A stretch of DNA of 64,000 nt from Paracyclopina nana. Taxonomy: Eukaryota > Arthropoda > Copepoda > Cyclopoida > Cyclopettidae. Below the pieces are notes generated by a model that had not been told where the DNA came from, searched no databases, and saw only the letters and a program-made list of their open reading frames with translations. The stretch lies in NCBI GenBank assembly GCA_019096065.1, contig JAGUCH010000001.1:13454001-13518000 (forward strand), written 5' to 3'. Below, piece after piece: positions 26,873 through 38,400 of the stretch (its first letter is position 1; the number at the start of each line of letters is the position of its first letter). Position numbers and translations under genes: made by a program.

Positions 26873-28373
26873 TTAAGATTCAAGCGGTATCCCAGGGCGG
26901 ATGGTCGAAATCATTACTTTCAAGAACTCAATAAATGCTGGTATGCTGCCTCCCAGCAGGAGACCAAAATAGCCCCCAAAATCGGCAACAAAGTTTCCCC
27001 AATCATAGGTTAACATTTCTCTCTGGATGATTTTCTAAGAAAGAAGAACAATGATCATTTCAACCATGTCCAACAAAAAAGTTGGCTTAATTCAAATAAA
27101 CCTTTTGAGTGAAAGCAAAAAGTTTGACTTCAACAGTGCTACCTCCATTGACTTCTTCTTGTTCATCCGAAAATGGAACTGGTTCCCATATAATAGATTT
27201 GCAGTTTTTGGGCATCACTTTTGAGCTATCAGTGAAGTCATCAGATTCAAGAGCTTTCAAGTAAGCTTCAAAGTCACTTGCTGTTTCACAATCTCTTAGA
27301 CCACCTTGAAAACACAAAATAAGCAATATGAAGGTAGAGAAATGGGTCAACATATACCATCGAAAAATCTAAAGGTAGGCATATTGCACGAGATTCTTTT
27401 AGCCAACTTTAATTGAGCTTTTTTCAAAAGAAGTTGTTCATCTTTTTCGTCACATTCAAAATCTTTAGAGCTGAGGGCAATATATTCAACAAGTTTGACG
27501 TCTTTAGAGACCGTTCTGTATCCCTTGTTGAATTTGTAGTATAATATTTTGTCAAAGTCCAACTTTTGGAAGACAGATGTAGATTGGTACTTTTCGTGTA
27601 GCTCGACCATGAACTCATCAAAGCCACCATCGGAATTCACAATGACTCTCAACTGAATGAAAGTTATTCACGATTTAATGGAGTAATTTAAAACTTATTT
27701 ACTACTTACCGATTCAGTATCAAATTTTACTGAATGGCTTGGAGGGTTGAAAGTAACACAAGGCCTACATCCATGTGATGAGTTGTACTTGTAAAAGACA
27801 CAATTTTGATACCAAGTTTCATTCCATGTTGTATTAAGAGCCCTCAGTACTTTCTCATCTTTCAGGCTTTGATTAGAAAACCTAAGTTTGATATCCAATG
27901 GGAAATTGAAATGGACATTTCTTTGGAAAACAGTCTTGTACGAGTCGTAAGTAATCATTTCTGCTTTTCCCCAGGAACAAATTGTCAAAGAAGGCATGGG
28001 AATAGGTTCCAACCTTGTGTCAAATACTAAGCCAGTTTCTTTTGAAATCAATTTCATGAACGCAACATGAATAGCATAAATAAACAATAAAGTCATAATT
28101 AAATAAAAAGCGAAGTAATACACCTTCCATTGGCTCATGTTTTTCATGACTAGTCTAGTTGTTGTATGTTCAAGCTCAACTGAGCCGATCAATGTTGGTT
28201 TTGAAGCATTGTGCTCTTTTTTTGCTCTGTTTGAACTAGCTTGGGTGGGCTACAATGACAACAGCTTTCTTTAATTAGATAATGTTTGTCATTCTCAAAA
28301 TTGCAGGTCGACACGGCTGGCAGCTTGCCTGATTAAGCAGTAATTTTTGTGATAAGGCCTCATTTTGACTCAT
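26873..28373 (-). CDS. DEG/ENaC (pickpocket-like) sodium channel subunit
   Basis: Plasma-membrane trimeric cation channel subunit of the degenerin/ENaC family. Exons on the minus strand: 28373-28329, 28249-27710, 27652-27358, 27304-27102, 27034-26873 (TAA), giving 414 aa. First membrane span at about residues 57-79 (VYYFAFYLIMTLLFIYAIH). The extracellular domain has scattered Cys and several Asn glycosylation sequons. Second span at about 372-400 contains YDWGNFVADFGGYFGLLLG and GGSIPAFIEFL, the family's pore and selectivity-filter region. The first exon (MSQNEALSQKLLLNQ) ends at a GC donor (CAG before GCAAGC). The protein is shorter than most insect pickpockets (about 450-600 aa), mainly in the extracellular loop. 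The C-terminus is uncertain: a possible donor at 26917 could splice to 26804 and give a different short tail. Confidence 0.88.
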
Positions 28374-28490
28374 TTTACATAAGTGTTTGCGACCCCAACT
28401 ATTATCGTCTACGCTGAAGATTTTGGCGCGTTCTCGAATGAAGATAAGATATCGGCAGTTAATCCTAGGAAAGCAAGGCCACTGCTCAAC
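28374..28490. promoter_or_regulatory. short head-to-head promoter region
   Basis: Only 117 bp separate the channel start codon (minus strand) from the ATG of the plus-strand exon at 28491. If both are real starts, the two transcripts share a bidirectional promoter or have overlapping 5' leaders. No core promoter motif is obvious. Confidence 0.35.
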
Positions 28491-28582
28491 ATGGACATTT
28501 TAGACTACATCCTGGCTGGCCTTTTCTCTTCGGCCTTTTCCGCTTTGTGCATTATGCTGTACAAAATGGTACGAACAAACAG
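28491..28582 (+). CDS. possible first exon, membrane-anchored protein
   Basis: ATG in a good context (CTCAACATGG) opens 30 codons plus 2 nt, ending at a strong donor (CAG before GTAAGC). The peptide begins MDILDYILAGLFSSAF and continues with a hydrophobic segment, then MLYKMVRTN, as in an N-terminal signal anchor. No phase-compatible next exon was identified before 32427. It could be an alternative 5' exon of the large gene downstream or the start of a separate gene. The general shape recalls N-termini of small mitochondrial or ER membrane proteins, but nothing identifies it. Confidence 0.4.
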
Positions 28583-31500
28583 GTAAGCCAAATTACTTCT
28601 TAGAATTCAAAATCAACAACATCCTGGAGGAAAATTAGAGCTCAAGCTTGCTTTTTATATTTCTAAGTTATTAAACGGAAGTAAAGAGCAACTGTTCACA
28701 AAACCTCTGATGCGAAGATGAAGGAATATACGCTAATTGAAAGTAGGGAAGCTGGATGCTAAGGAGTCGGTTTTTTTTAATAGTTTGATGGATTCTAAGT
28801 CAAATGTATTAAAAAGTAAACATGATATTTAATCAATATCCCCTGGCATTCAAGACTTGTCCTTTTTATCGGAGGTTTATTTGAGCTTAATTTGTTCTTC
28901 ATAAACGCTTCTTTTTTGTCAAACAACAAGCATTGCATCTTTTTTTCTTAACTTTCATGACAATTAGTTACAAGGGCGTTGCCGTTGCACCGCTGCAATT
29001 ATGGTTAAATAATTGCTTAGAAACTTGACGTTTTCTTGAAAATGACTCTTTTATGATAGAGCTCAATTCCGCAGACTCATGCGTTTTCCCAGAAATAATC
29101 GGTTTTATGTAGCTGTATTTCATGGCCCTAAAGTGTTTTTATTAAGGCATGACAGGATTATTTCTGTTGTATTTTTGACACACTTTTTTTCACACACATG
29201 GCATCCTTGCAATTAGTTGAGTACGTGTACAATACTGTTTATTAGTTTATTCCACATACAACGTAGAACGCAATTTAAACTCTATAGCTAGTCTGCCGTT
29301 GAGCTGACAAAAACGATTCCAGACTTGATAAATAGATATCACGCTCTTCGGTAACAGAAAATTGTGGTAAGTAATTAGTAATAATCAATATCTTGCAGCG
29401 ATTATCAACAAAAATGTAGCCGTACCTTATATTATCTCGCGGCCAACCACCACCTGCCATTGTTCACTAACCGCCAAAAAATCGGCCAAAAAAGCAAGCT
29501 TCCTGCAAAAATTATCTCATTTTTGGTATTGTTGAAAACTTGGAAGAATAATGGTTTTGCGCGTTGTAAAGAGAAAATCTCATTGAATGTTCCTAACAAA
29601 GTTCTTGTTTTCTATTCATCAAGCTCTAAAAAATCTGCAAACTTTTTCCATTAAAGACATCCACACATCTGAGAAGAGTATCATCATTTACAGTCTGCTG
29701 TTGAGAACGTAGCTTTGCTTTAATTTGAGTTTAGCTTTAGTTTTGAGCGTCATTGGATATCGAGATCCAAATATTGTCGCAATTTTTTATTTTAACATCA
29801 AGCTTACAGTTTTCTTCAGAACGCAAATATTCACAAAACGGCAGAAAATTTCCGGCTCAACTACAGAGGACAATCAAAAAATTAAGTCTCATAGTAATTA
29901 CATTTCATAGAAGTGACCCTGTGACATCATATGTATACTAGCTGACAACAAAAACAAACATAGAAGAACAAGTGAAATATGTGCCCTACATACGTGATAT
30001 TCAATAATATTCTACGAACAAATGGAATGAATTTGATGCTTTGCAATTCCAGCAAAGTTTCTCATCATTCCATTCCTAGATGAGTTTAGTTCTCGGTAGG
30101 CATTAAGACTGCGAGAGGGAGAGAGAGAAGTCATTTTCTAATCAAGATTGACATAATGAGGCTAGTTGCTGACAAAACGAGGAATTTCTCATGCTCCGAT
30201 TTTGGGAGTAGCAACGAAACAGATGCTAAAATTCAACCAAGCTTTTTTCTCGTACCTTGTCAAGCACAACAAAGAAGGGCATAAAACATAATGGCATCAA
30301 GGTTTTTTTTTACAAATGTCATCACCATAAAATGTGTAGCATGCATCTTTTTTTTAAATACCAATAAGGCAAGGAATGAAAAATTGCCGCTGTGAAAAAT
30401 CACGTTTTCAAAAAGGCATGTTCGCAATATAAAAAAGATGCTGTCGGGAACATCTTCGGAAGTGGGCACATTCCCACAAATCTCTGATATTGGGAAATGG
30501 CCATGTTTGGTATAGGAGCCACAGAAGCGGCAAGTAGCAACGTTTTCCTTTTTCAGCTATGGACGCTGCATTAGTGTGCACTCAGGACGGTAAACTTTTT
30601 TCACAGACAGGAAACTGCTGCTGTTGATGGTAGGATTCAGTTCATCAAGGAGTCAGGTTCAAATAGCAACTATACAGCATACAAAGCGTTGCACCACTGC
30701 AGAGACCCCCATTGGTGGCTTGAAACGCTTACAAAACCAAGTTATTAATACAAAGTGATAAAGCTATAATTTGAGAATGGCGCTGGATTTTGAAAGATTA
30801 GCTTGGAAATTAAGGTAAGCTAAGTCCGTTTCTATTACAAGAGCATAAGCTACAATTTCAAAACAATACATTATAATTGTGGACAAGCAATCATTAGAAC
30901 CTCGTTGTCATGATTATTTCGAATCACTGTCATGCATTAAAAATCTTAAAAAAGATAGCACTCACAAGATAGAAGCTGAACAGAAGAGAGAATAACCGTG
31001 AAAAAAGCCGTTCCAGACTCAGAATCTAAATGCTGAGAGAGAAACTGAACCCAACTGTGAAAAAGTGTAATTGAGACTGTAGCATATACTGACACAATAT
31101 AAACCGAGAAGCTTATAAAAGTCGAAGAACCACGATTAAAAGCTCATGGCACACTTGAATCTATCCAAAAAATTGAACGAGGTCTGAGAGCTAAAACAGA
31201 GCACCAAAAACTTGGGAAGCAGACCATGGGTTCCAAAAGTTATGCTGACATGAATGCATATGATAGCAAATGAAAAGTTGCGTGTGCATATGAATTGAGG
31301 GGGAAAAATTCACATAGTTATTACATTATTGATCAGCTCTCGCGGTTACGAGTTTAAAGAAAAAAGTGAAATTCGTCTACGTCTTTCTGTTGATCTTCTT
31401 GATTCCGAAGTTGCCACTTACATAGACCCCAAGGCCTTGCAAGGGGGAAATTTCCAAAACCACGGCAATTCTGTTTCCATTAAAAAAAATCTGACTCACA

Positions 31501-32426
31501 ACCATGTGTAGTAAGAGGTGTTGCTGTCCTGACACACCTATAAATCAAGGGGAAATTGCTCTGTAGTATAAATACAACTATAGTGCATTTTCTTTTGTGA
31601 ACGTTTCCATAGAGAAGTATCCAGCATATCATAAATCAAGCAATTCTAGGAATGCACTTTTGTCTTTTGTAGGCTTAAAAAGATTTTTCCTCCTTAAGCT
31701 CATTTTAGAAGTTACCAAGAAAACTGCCCATAATACCCTTAGATGCTTTTAACTTGGGAGAGTCTACATGAGCAGCATTTTGTACGTCCACATTCGTTAA
31801 GATGATTGATATTCAGAGTGCAGTCAAGGTATGGTGAGCATAAGGCCATGAAAAGGCCAAAAGGCCGACCGAAATCTGCTTTGATGTCCTTCATTCGTTT
31901 GTGCCATTAATGTATAATGATGCATTACTACAAAGGGAAATAAACAGATGTTATGAAGGCCTTTACACGAGAGAGTCTCCAGCTAGCCTATTTCAGAACA
32001 GCTGTAGAAGAGGCCTTTTTGGCCATAGATTGTTGTTGACGTCTTTGCAACCTGCGGGCAGCTGAAGCAAGGAAAGAAGTGCGAAAGGCGTCAGAATTTC
32101 GGCAAACCCATATGACATGGTGTCTGGATTTCTGCTGTCTTTTCTGGCCTTTCACAAAAGCCCTAAGAAAACAAAGGCCAAAACAAACACTAGCTGTGAC
32201 ATGGAATCCAAACGGCTCTGAACGCTATGTAAGATTTTATTCAAAAGAATCTGCCATCATGAAGGAATAAGGCAAATTGGCGTGTAGAGCAAATGCCCTT
32301 ACTTCTTCAGTATATGGTACATTTGCTGAGATTTTATTGCGGCCTTTCCAGTCTACCAAGGTGCAAAAGAATCCAGACCATAAAAGGGAACTACCACCAC
32401 TAATGCTGCAGCAGGAGGCAACAGCC
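28583..32426. other. 3.8 kb with no supported gene
   Basis: AT-rich sequence between the lone exon at 28491 and the first exon of the Rab-effector gene. It probably contains the promoter and 5' leader of the latter near its right end. Open frames here (for example 31329-31511) have no splice support or domain signal. Confidence 0.45.
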
Positions 32427-35400
32427 ATGAGCTCAACATTCAGCCATGAAGATGAAAGCGCCGGCTTTTTTGGACCTTTATGGTCTTCGCTGAGATGGAA
32501 AAGCAAAAAAAGGCCTCACGAGGTCCAGAGAACTCGAAGTGAGCGATCTTCGGGTGCTCAAAGAAAATCAAATGCATCCGGAGATTCGGAAGGTAGAATA
32601 CCTTTTTAAAAGCATTTGGCCATGCGTAAATGCTTTTGGTGAGGTAGCAATGCAATTCAAGCCACTTATCTCTTATCCTACATCTAGCGCTAGAAACACA
32701 AAAGCTTTCTCACGAAAGGAAAATGCCCTCAGCTGGCGGCCTTTAAAGGCCAGTAGCGCTGACATGACAATTCCTGCTAATTTCTGTTTCAGGCCTATCA
32801 GCTAATGCTGTACAATGTAGCAGGAGACGCAAGGTTGCCCATAATGGGCAAATGTTGCAGTCAGTCAGAGCAGAGAGGCCGGCGAGAGTCCCGCGATCTG
32901 CAAGGACGACCTCGAAGAGCGCCGCCGGTTTCTCCTCTGGTTCCTCAGTTAAGCTTGAGCCTTTGCTGGAAGAGGAGGCCAACAAAGGCCAACCTAACAT
33001 GAAACCATGCACATGCCACGATGAAACGAAAGCTTTGACTCACCTCTCCGACTCTGACAGTGGCATTGTCACCATGATGGAAGACGAAAACGACGAGAAC
33101 GCCAACAAGGCCAAAATAAAACTGAAGCCTTGGTCTTCCACCTCCTCAACTCCGGCTCGGTCAAGGACAGTGTCAACGGCCAGCTCAACTTCAACCACCT
33201 TCAATGAGGACACTCTGGCACCTGCACCCACCAGTAGAAGCATCACCATGATCAAGCACTGTCGGCCTTTGTTTGGCATTGTCAAGCACCACGTGTGCTC
33301 CAGGTTTGAATTGAGGGCTGAAGAGGACCTACAACAACAAAGCCAAGAAGAGGAAGAGCTGGAAATTGACCCCTTCACCAGCTTACCTCCCACCATGAGT
33401 TTTGGCAGCACGCTGAACATTCATTCAATAATGGCCTTCAATGCTTCCCGGCCGAACTTCGAAGGCTACTCGATCGAGGCACCTATGTCAATGCCATCGT
33501 CACCGTTCCGAAGTTTTGCGGATCGTACCAAAAAGTCCAGGCCCGAATTGGCTCGACTCAGGCAAACCAGCCTCATGTTCAAGGCTCAAAGTGAGAAAGA
33601 TATCAGCATTGCCAACCAAGTGGGGCCGGCTGAGTCCCACCAAAAAAGATGTCGTGAGCATAATTGGCAATCCAGAGTGTGGATTCAGGCTGAAAATGTA
33701 ACTGTGCAATTGTGCCATGTGTGTAAAACGAGTTGTCAAAGGAATTACCGCAGCAATGACTTGTCTAAACATTTTGCAGCAAGACGGCCAAAGTTGGCAA
33801 AGGCAACCAGCAACGCCAACTCTGCTGCCATCATTTGGTATCGATATTTTGCAAGGTAAAGCTGGAGGCCTTCTTCTTCGTTTTTCTTCCGCTGCTGTCC
33901 AAGTTATGACATGCCGAGATACTTTTGTAGATACATCTCCAAGGCCTAGCTGGCAATTATTGTCAGAAACATCTATTTTTTGGTCCTGAGCAAACAACAG
34001 AAATAATTTCGAGGCCGCGTTACATGCTTGTTTTTAATTTCCAATTTTGTTTATTTACTTTTCTGGTTCGGTGGATGATATGCGTCAAATTTGAGGCTCC
34101 TTAACTATCCGAAGAATTAAAATACCATGTATAAAAGGCCGAGTTTTTCTTCCTCGTAATCACTATTCAATCTAATTTTTCATAATTGTGGGGACGAAAA
34201 GAATTAAAGGAGACATGAGCTTTAATGAATCAAAAAGCTTATATCTTAATTTGGATTGGTTTACTGTTCGATCTGTCATGGCTAATTACTGGAACTTGCT
34301 GAGAGGCTCGAAAACCAGCAGTGAAGAAGAGCCGACGCCGTGGCTCTAAAAGCCGATTTTTTGTGTTTTCGCTTTTCATAGCATTTTCTCTTCAAGCCCC
34401 CTTCACTTGAGTGACAAAGTGGTCTAATTTTAACCAATCCAATTTCCGTCTGGATAAGCTAGCAACAGCCTTGCTTTTCGCCTCGAGCCCTAAAATTAAT
34501 TGACTTTCATTCATTTTGCAACTGCAGAGCTGCAACTTTTTTCTGGTCAATTAAAAGCTAGCTTTTACACCAATTGACCAATTATGAACCTAATAACTGT
34601 GCTTTATCTACTTGCAGGCAAGTCGAGGCTGACCTCACTTCAGCCCAAGGCCATCGTGAAGTTGAGGCCTTGCTGTTAAAGCAGAGGCTGTTGAGCCAGA
34701 AAGTGTGTGCCAGATGTGGGGAAGGATTCTCCCTGCTTTTCAATCGCAGATTAGAATGCATAGACTGCAACCTCGGAGCGTGCAGGAAATGTTGCGTTTG
34801 GATTAACAAGTCTGCCCAAGACAAAGCTACTGGTTGGCGATGCCAAGCGTGCCAAAATGAACGGTAGGAACCACTTTTCATCGCTTATTGTTGTCATCCC
34901 TTGCAAAATGACTTTTAACATTCTTGGGCCAAGCTCCTCCTTGAGTGGAGGATTCTTGCCATTTCATCTAGAAGGAATGTCATTTTAATGAATTATGAAA
35001 GTGAAGCAGCATACCTTGCCTTGGCTCAAATTCGTGGGAAAGAGCCTCATAATACTTTTAGTTGCAATTAATTGTAGCGCTAGCTTTGTTGTAGATTGCC
35101 ATCAGTGGTGTTGAACTTATTTGTAGTCTTTTTGGATAAATTACCTACACATGTTGTGTGCTGTGAAAGCGAAACAAAAGCCTCATTGTGTAGCGTTGCA
35201 GTTTGCTAAACCATAATCGATTAACATGGCCAGAGATAGTACGACATTTTAATTAAGCTACATTGATCTATATACTGATTTTTTTTTAGCATAAATGCAC
35301 TTCTAAACCAGTAGATAAAGAGGCAAGCTATGATAGGAGCTGCAAGTTTCACTTTTACGGAAAAAATGCTACACTGTTGTCACTTGGTTAAAAGAGTTCG

Positions 35401-38400
35401 CCTCAGGGTAAAACAACGCTGGAAATTTCTCACACTTCAACCAATGAAAGGAAAAGTAATAGCCCTGCAGGTAGCAATTTTCAATACACTTTTGTCGGTT
35501 TTAATTTCTTTTATGGCAGCAACACCAAGAAATTAGTAGAAACTTGATCGAAATTAGCTCTTGTTATGATGAGATGCTGTTTCCTTTCTGAGGTAATTGT
35601 TGCACTTTTTGCTCCTCAATCAATCGACCTTAGCATGACTGAGGTCCATTTTCTCTCGGGCTGCATCCTTTAAATGATGATGAAGGATTTCTGCTACCAT
35701 CATCAGGCGTTATGAAATAGTGGTACTTTTTCAATGGGCTCAACAATAGATTTGAAAGAAATCGGAAGCAAATTTGGTCTGGCGTATTGCAAAATATTGG
35801 AAGTGGGCTGAAGAAAAGCTACCATTATCTCATGAAATGCATACCGTATGCAAAAAAGGTGATCATCAAGTCTGAACAAAAATCGTGAGTTTCTTGTCAT
35901 GAATGGGGAGAAATGGAGCTGCGGGTCCCCATTTTTATTATCTGATCTATTCATACCCACTCTGAGTATGCACCATGAGGCAATTGCCTCGTAAAACATC
36001 TTGTGCATTAAGCAAAGCAGCCAGAATTTTGAGCAATACTCAGCATTGAGAAAAATCCAGGGTTTTAGGCTCTAAATTATAACTTGGGCGCCATTTGATC
36101 TTTTTGCTAATTGCTCTTATGTAAGCTCCTTTCTTTGCTTGTAAATTAATTTTCTGCCTATCAAGATTGGCCATGTAATACGCGCCGTTGCTCTTTTACA
36201 TTAATTCTCTTGAAAGTCATGCCAGTATTCAATCGTCCTTCTCCACTAAATAACTCGATTCCATGTACGTGCTTAGCAGCGCGTTTATCATTATCGTGAC
36301 ATTTGTCTGATGTCCACCGACCAAAAAATTCCCTCACGGTCTTATTGAGCAAGACGGATTTCTGCTTTCAGTTTCTAGTTTCCTTGCAAATTCGTAGGAT
36401 AAATGATTTGCTAAGACAAAGAAACGCTTCATCTTTTTGCCACTTCAAAGCTAGATATGCCATCATTTTTCATCATTTTAAGAGAAAATCGGGCCCAAAG
36501 CTACTAGATACTCAAGACTGAGATCATTATCCATGACTGATGGGTTTTTGGATCGATTTGGTATTTGAGATCCTGCTGCAAAAAGCACTGGATTGATGGC
36601 AGGAAATGCGTAGTGAAATGCTCCAATTTATGCTCGATTAGTTACGACATATTGTGTTGCACTCAATTTGCAGCATCTTCTTTATTATGACGTAGTATTA
36701 ACTCGTTCTCAGTTGAGAACCCTTAATTACCAGCATAGTTCTTTGTTTTTAAAGGTATTTTTGACTTTAAAGTGACACTAACTAACGTTTTGATCAAGAA
36801 AAAAAGTTTCCTAGCTTGATTAGAGGGGCTTATCAGCAGAAATCTCAGTCTTTGAGAGACTTACTATTGAAATGTTTCTTTTGTCTTGTTTGGCACCAAC
36901 TTGGCTCGTTTTCAACTGGATCCAGCTAAAGATTCAATGCCAACACTGATATTGCCACTTCCAACGCCATTAATTTTCTGCTGAACTGAATTGAAGAAAG
37001 TTCCTTGAATGGCACGTGGGTTTCCAATGTAAAATTTGCCAGAATGTTTTGAAGGAGGCGAAGAAAAGAATTTTCACTGACTATAATATTTCTGTATCCA
37101 TAAAGTGGCAAAACAATTAGCAAAACACGTTTTTTGCCAACGTGGTGCAGCAGCTCCTCTCGAGTTTTCACCACTTGCTGAGATTCTGCCTGATGGAAGT
37201 TGTTCTTCATTATCTTTGTGATCATCAATCCTCAGCCCAACAGTGACTTTGACTGATGCTCTGGCTTAATCTGAGTTCCTTACTGAAATTGTGCATAATA
37301 TCTTTTGGTACTTCTCCATAGTGAGAAAGTGGGGCTCCTTAATGGGCCATTTTAAAAGCCCCCGTTTGAAAGTCCAATTATGACTTGGTACATTTTGAAA
37401 CAATATTGGCTATGACTTTGCAAATAGAGGAAATAGGTGCATTGTGCACCTAGGGCACGCCATTTTCTAGATTTGATTCAGCTCAAACCATTTTAAGGCC
37501 ATGAAAGGAAAGTTCCTTCTATCCTTGGGGTCACAAATTGTTTAGGTTTTATCCTGAGCTTTTGGTGCACATTACATATAGTATCCCCCAAATCCCACAA
37601 AATAGGAAATGGCGCCGAATCCAACTTTTCAAGCCACTACTGTCAACTTTTATGTCTTTTTATTTTGTTGTAGAGCAACTTTATAGATCAAACTTGCAAT
37701 TGTATGTTCTCAGTTTCTTGTCATTTGGTGCTCAAACCTGCTTCCAAATTCAGGTCTATTTTCACAGCCCAATTTAACAATGATTGACATCAATTTACTT
37801 CAACGGGCACTCAATTTTTCTCCTTGTCACTTTTGATCTAAAATTGATGAAGAAGCATGGTATTCTAAAAAGAGGTTTCAATACATTGAAAAAGGCAGCA
37901 TTATGCTTCGTGAATTTACATACGCAAGCTATCAGCCCACAACCCAGTCTTTGTTTGGAGAAATCTCCATATGATCAATGGTCCTAAATGGCTTAGGTGC
38001 AAACAGCTTTGCTATCTACCAGGTGTGTGAATGTGCATGATTTAATGGCACGAGCACTTCTGCATTAAACCTGCCACATATTGAATTAGCTTTAGCTCGC
38101 AATTTTCGTCGGAGCTTTAGGCAGAATTTTCGTGTGGAATATCGCTGTGCCTTGTAATGTGATAAAATCAGTAGATTTTCATGCAGATTGCCATAAAGCT
38201 CAAGCGGCAATGCAACTGTCATTTTTAGTTACGGTGCTTCATCTTCATAAGCGTTGATATTTAAAAAAGGCCAAAAAAGCTCCTTTGTCTCCTTCGATTC
38301 AGCTTGGTGGGCTATAATGTCAATATTTTCGAATGCACGCGACTAGACTGCTTGTGGAAAATGCAGAAAATCATTTGGCCTCACCATAATTGGAGGGAAA

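Noticed and set aside
26665-26883. Minus-strand open frame as the C-terminal exon of the channel
   Set aside because: Joining it in frame would need an intron of only 24 nt (GTAAGT to TTTTTTACAG), which is too short to splice. The channel frame reaches a stop at 26873 anyway.
31329-31511. 60-codon plus-strand frame as a next exon for 28491
   Set aside because: No acceptor in the right phase and no recognisable protein character.
32852-33859. Start of a separate gene at the ATG at 32852
   Set aside because: The frame is open upstream to an acceptor at 32792 that joins in phase to exon 32427-32592, so the ATG is internal.
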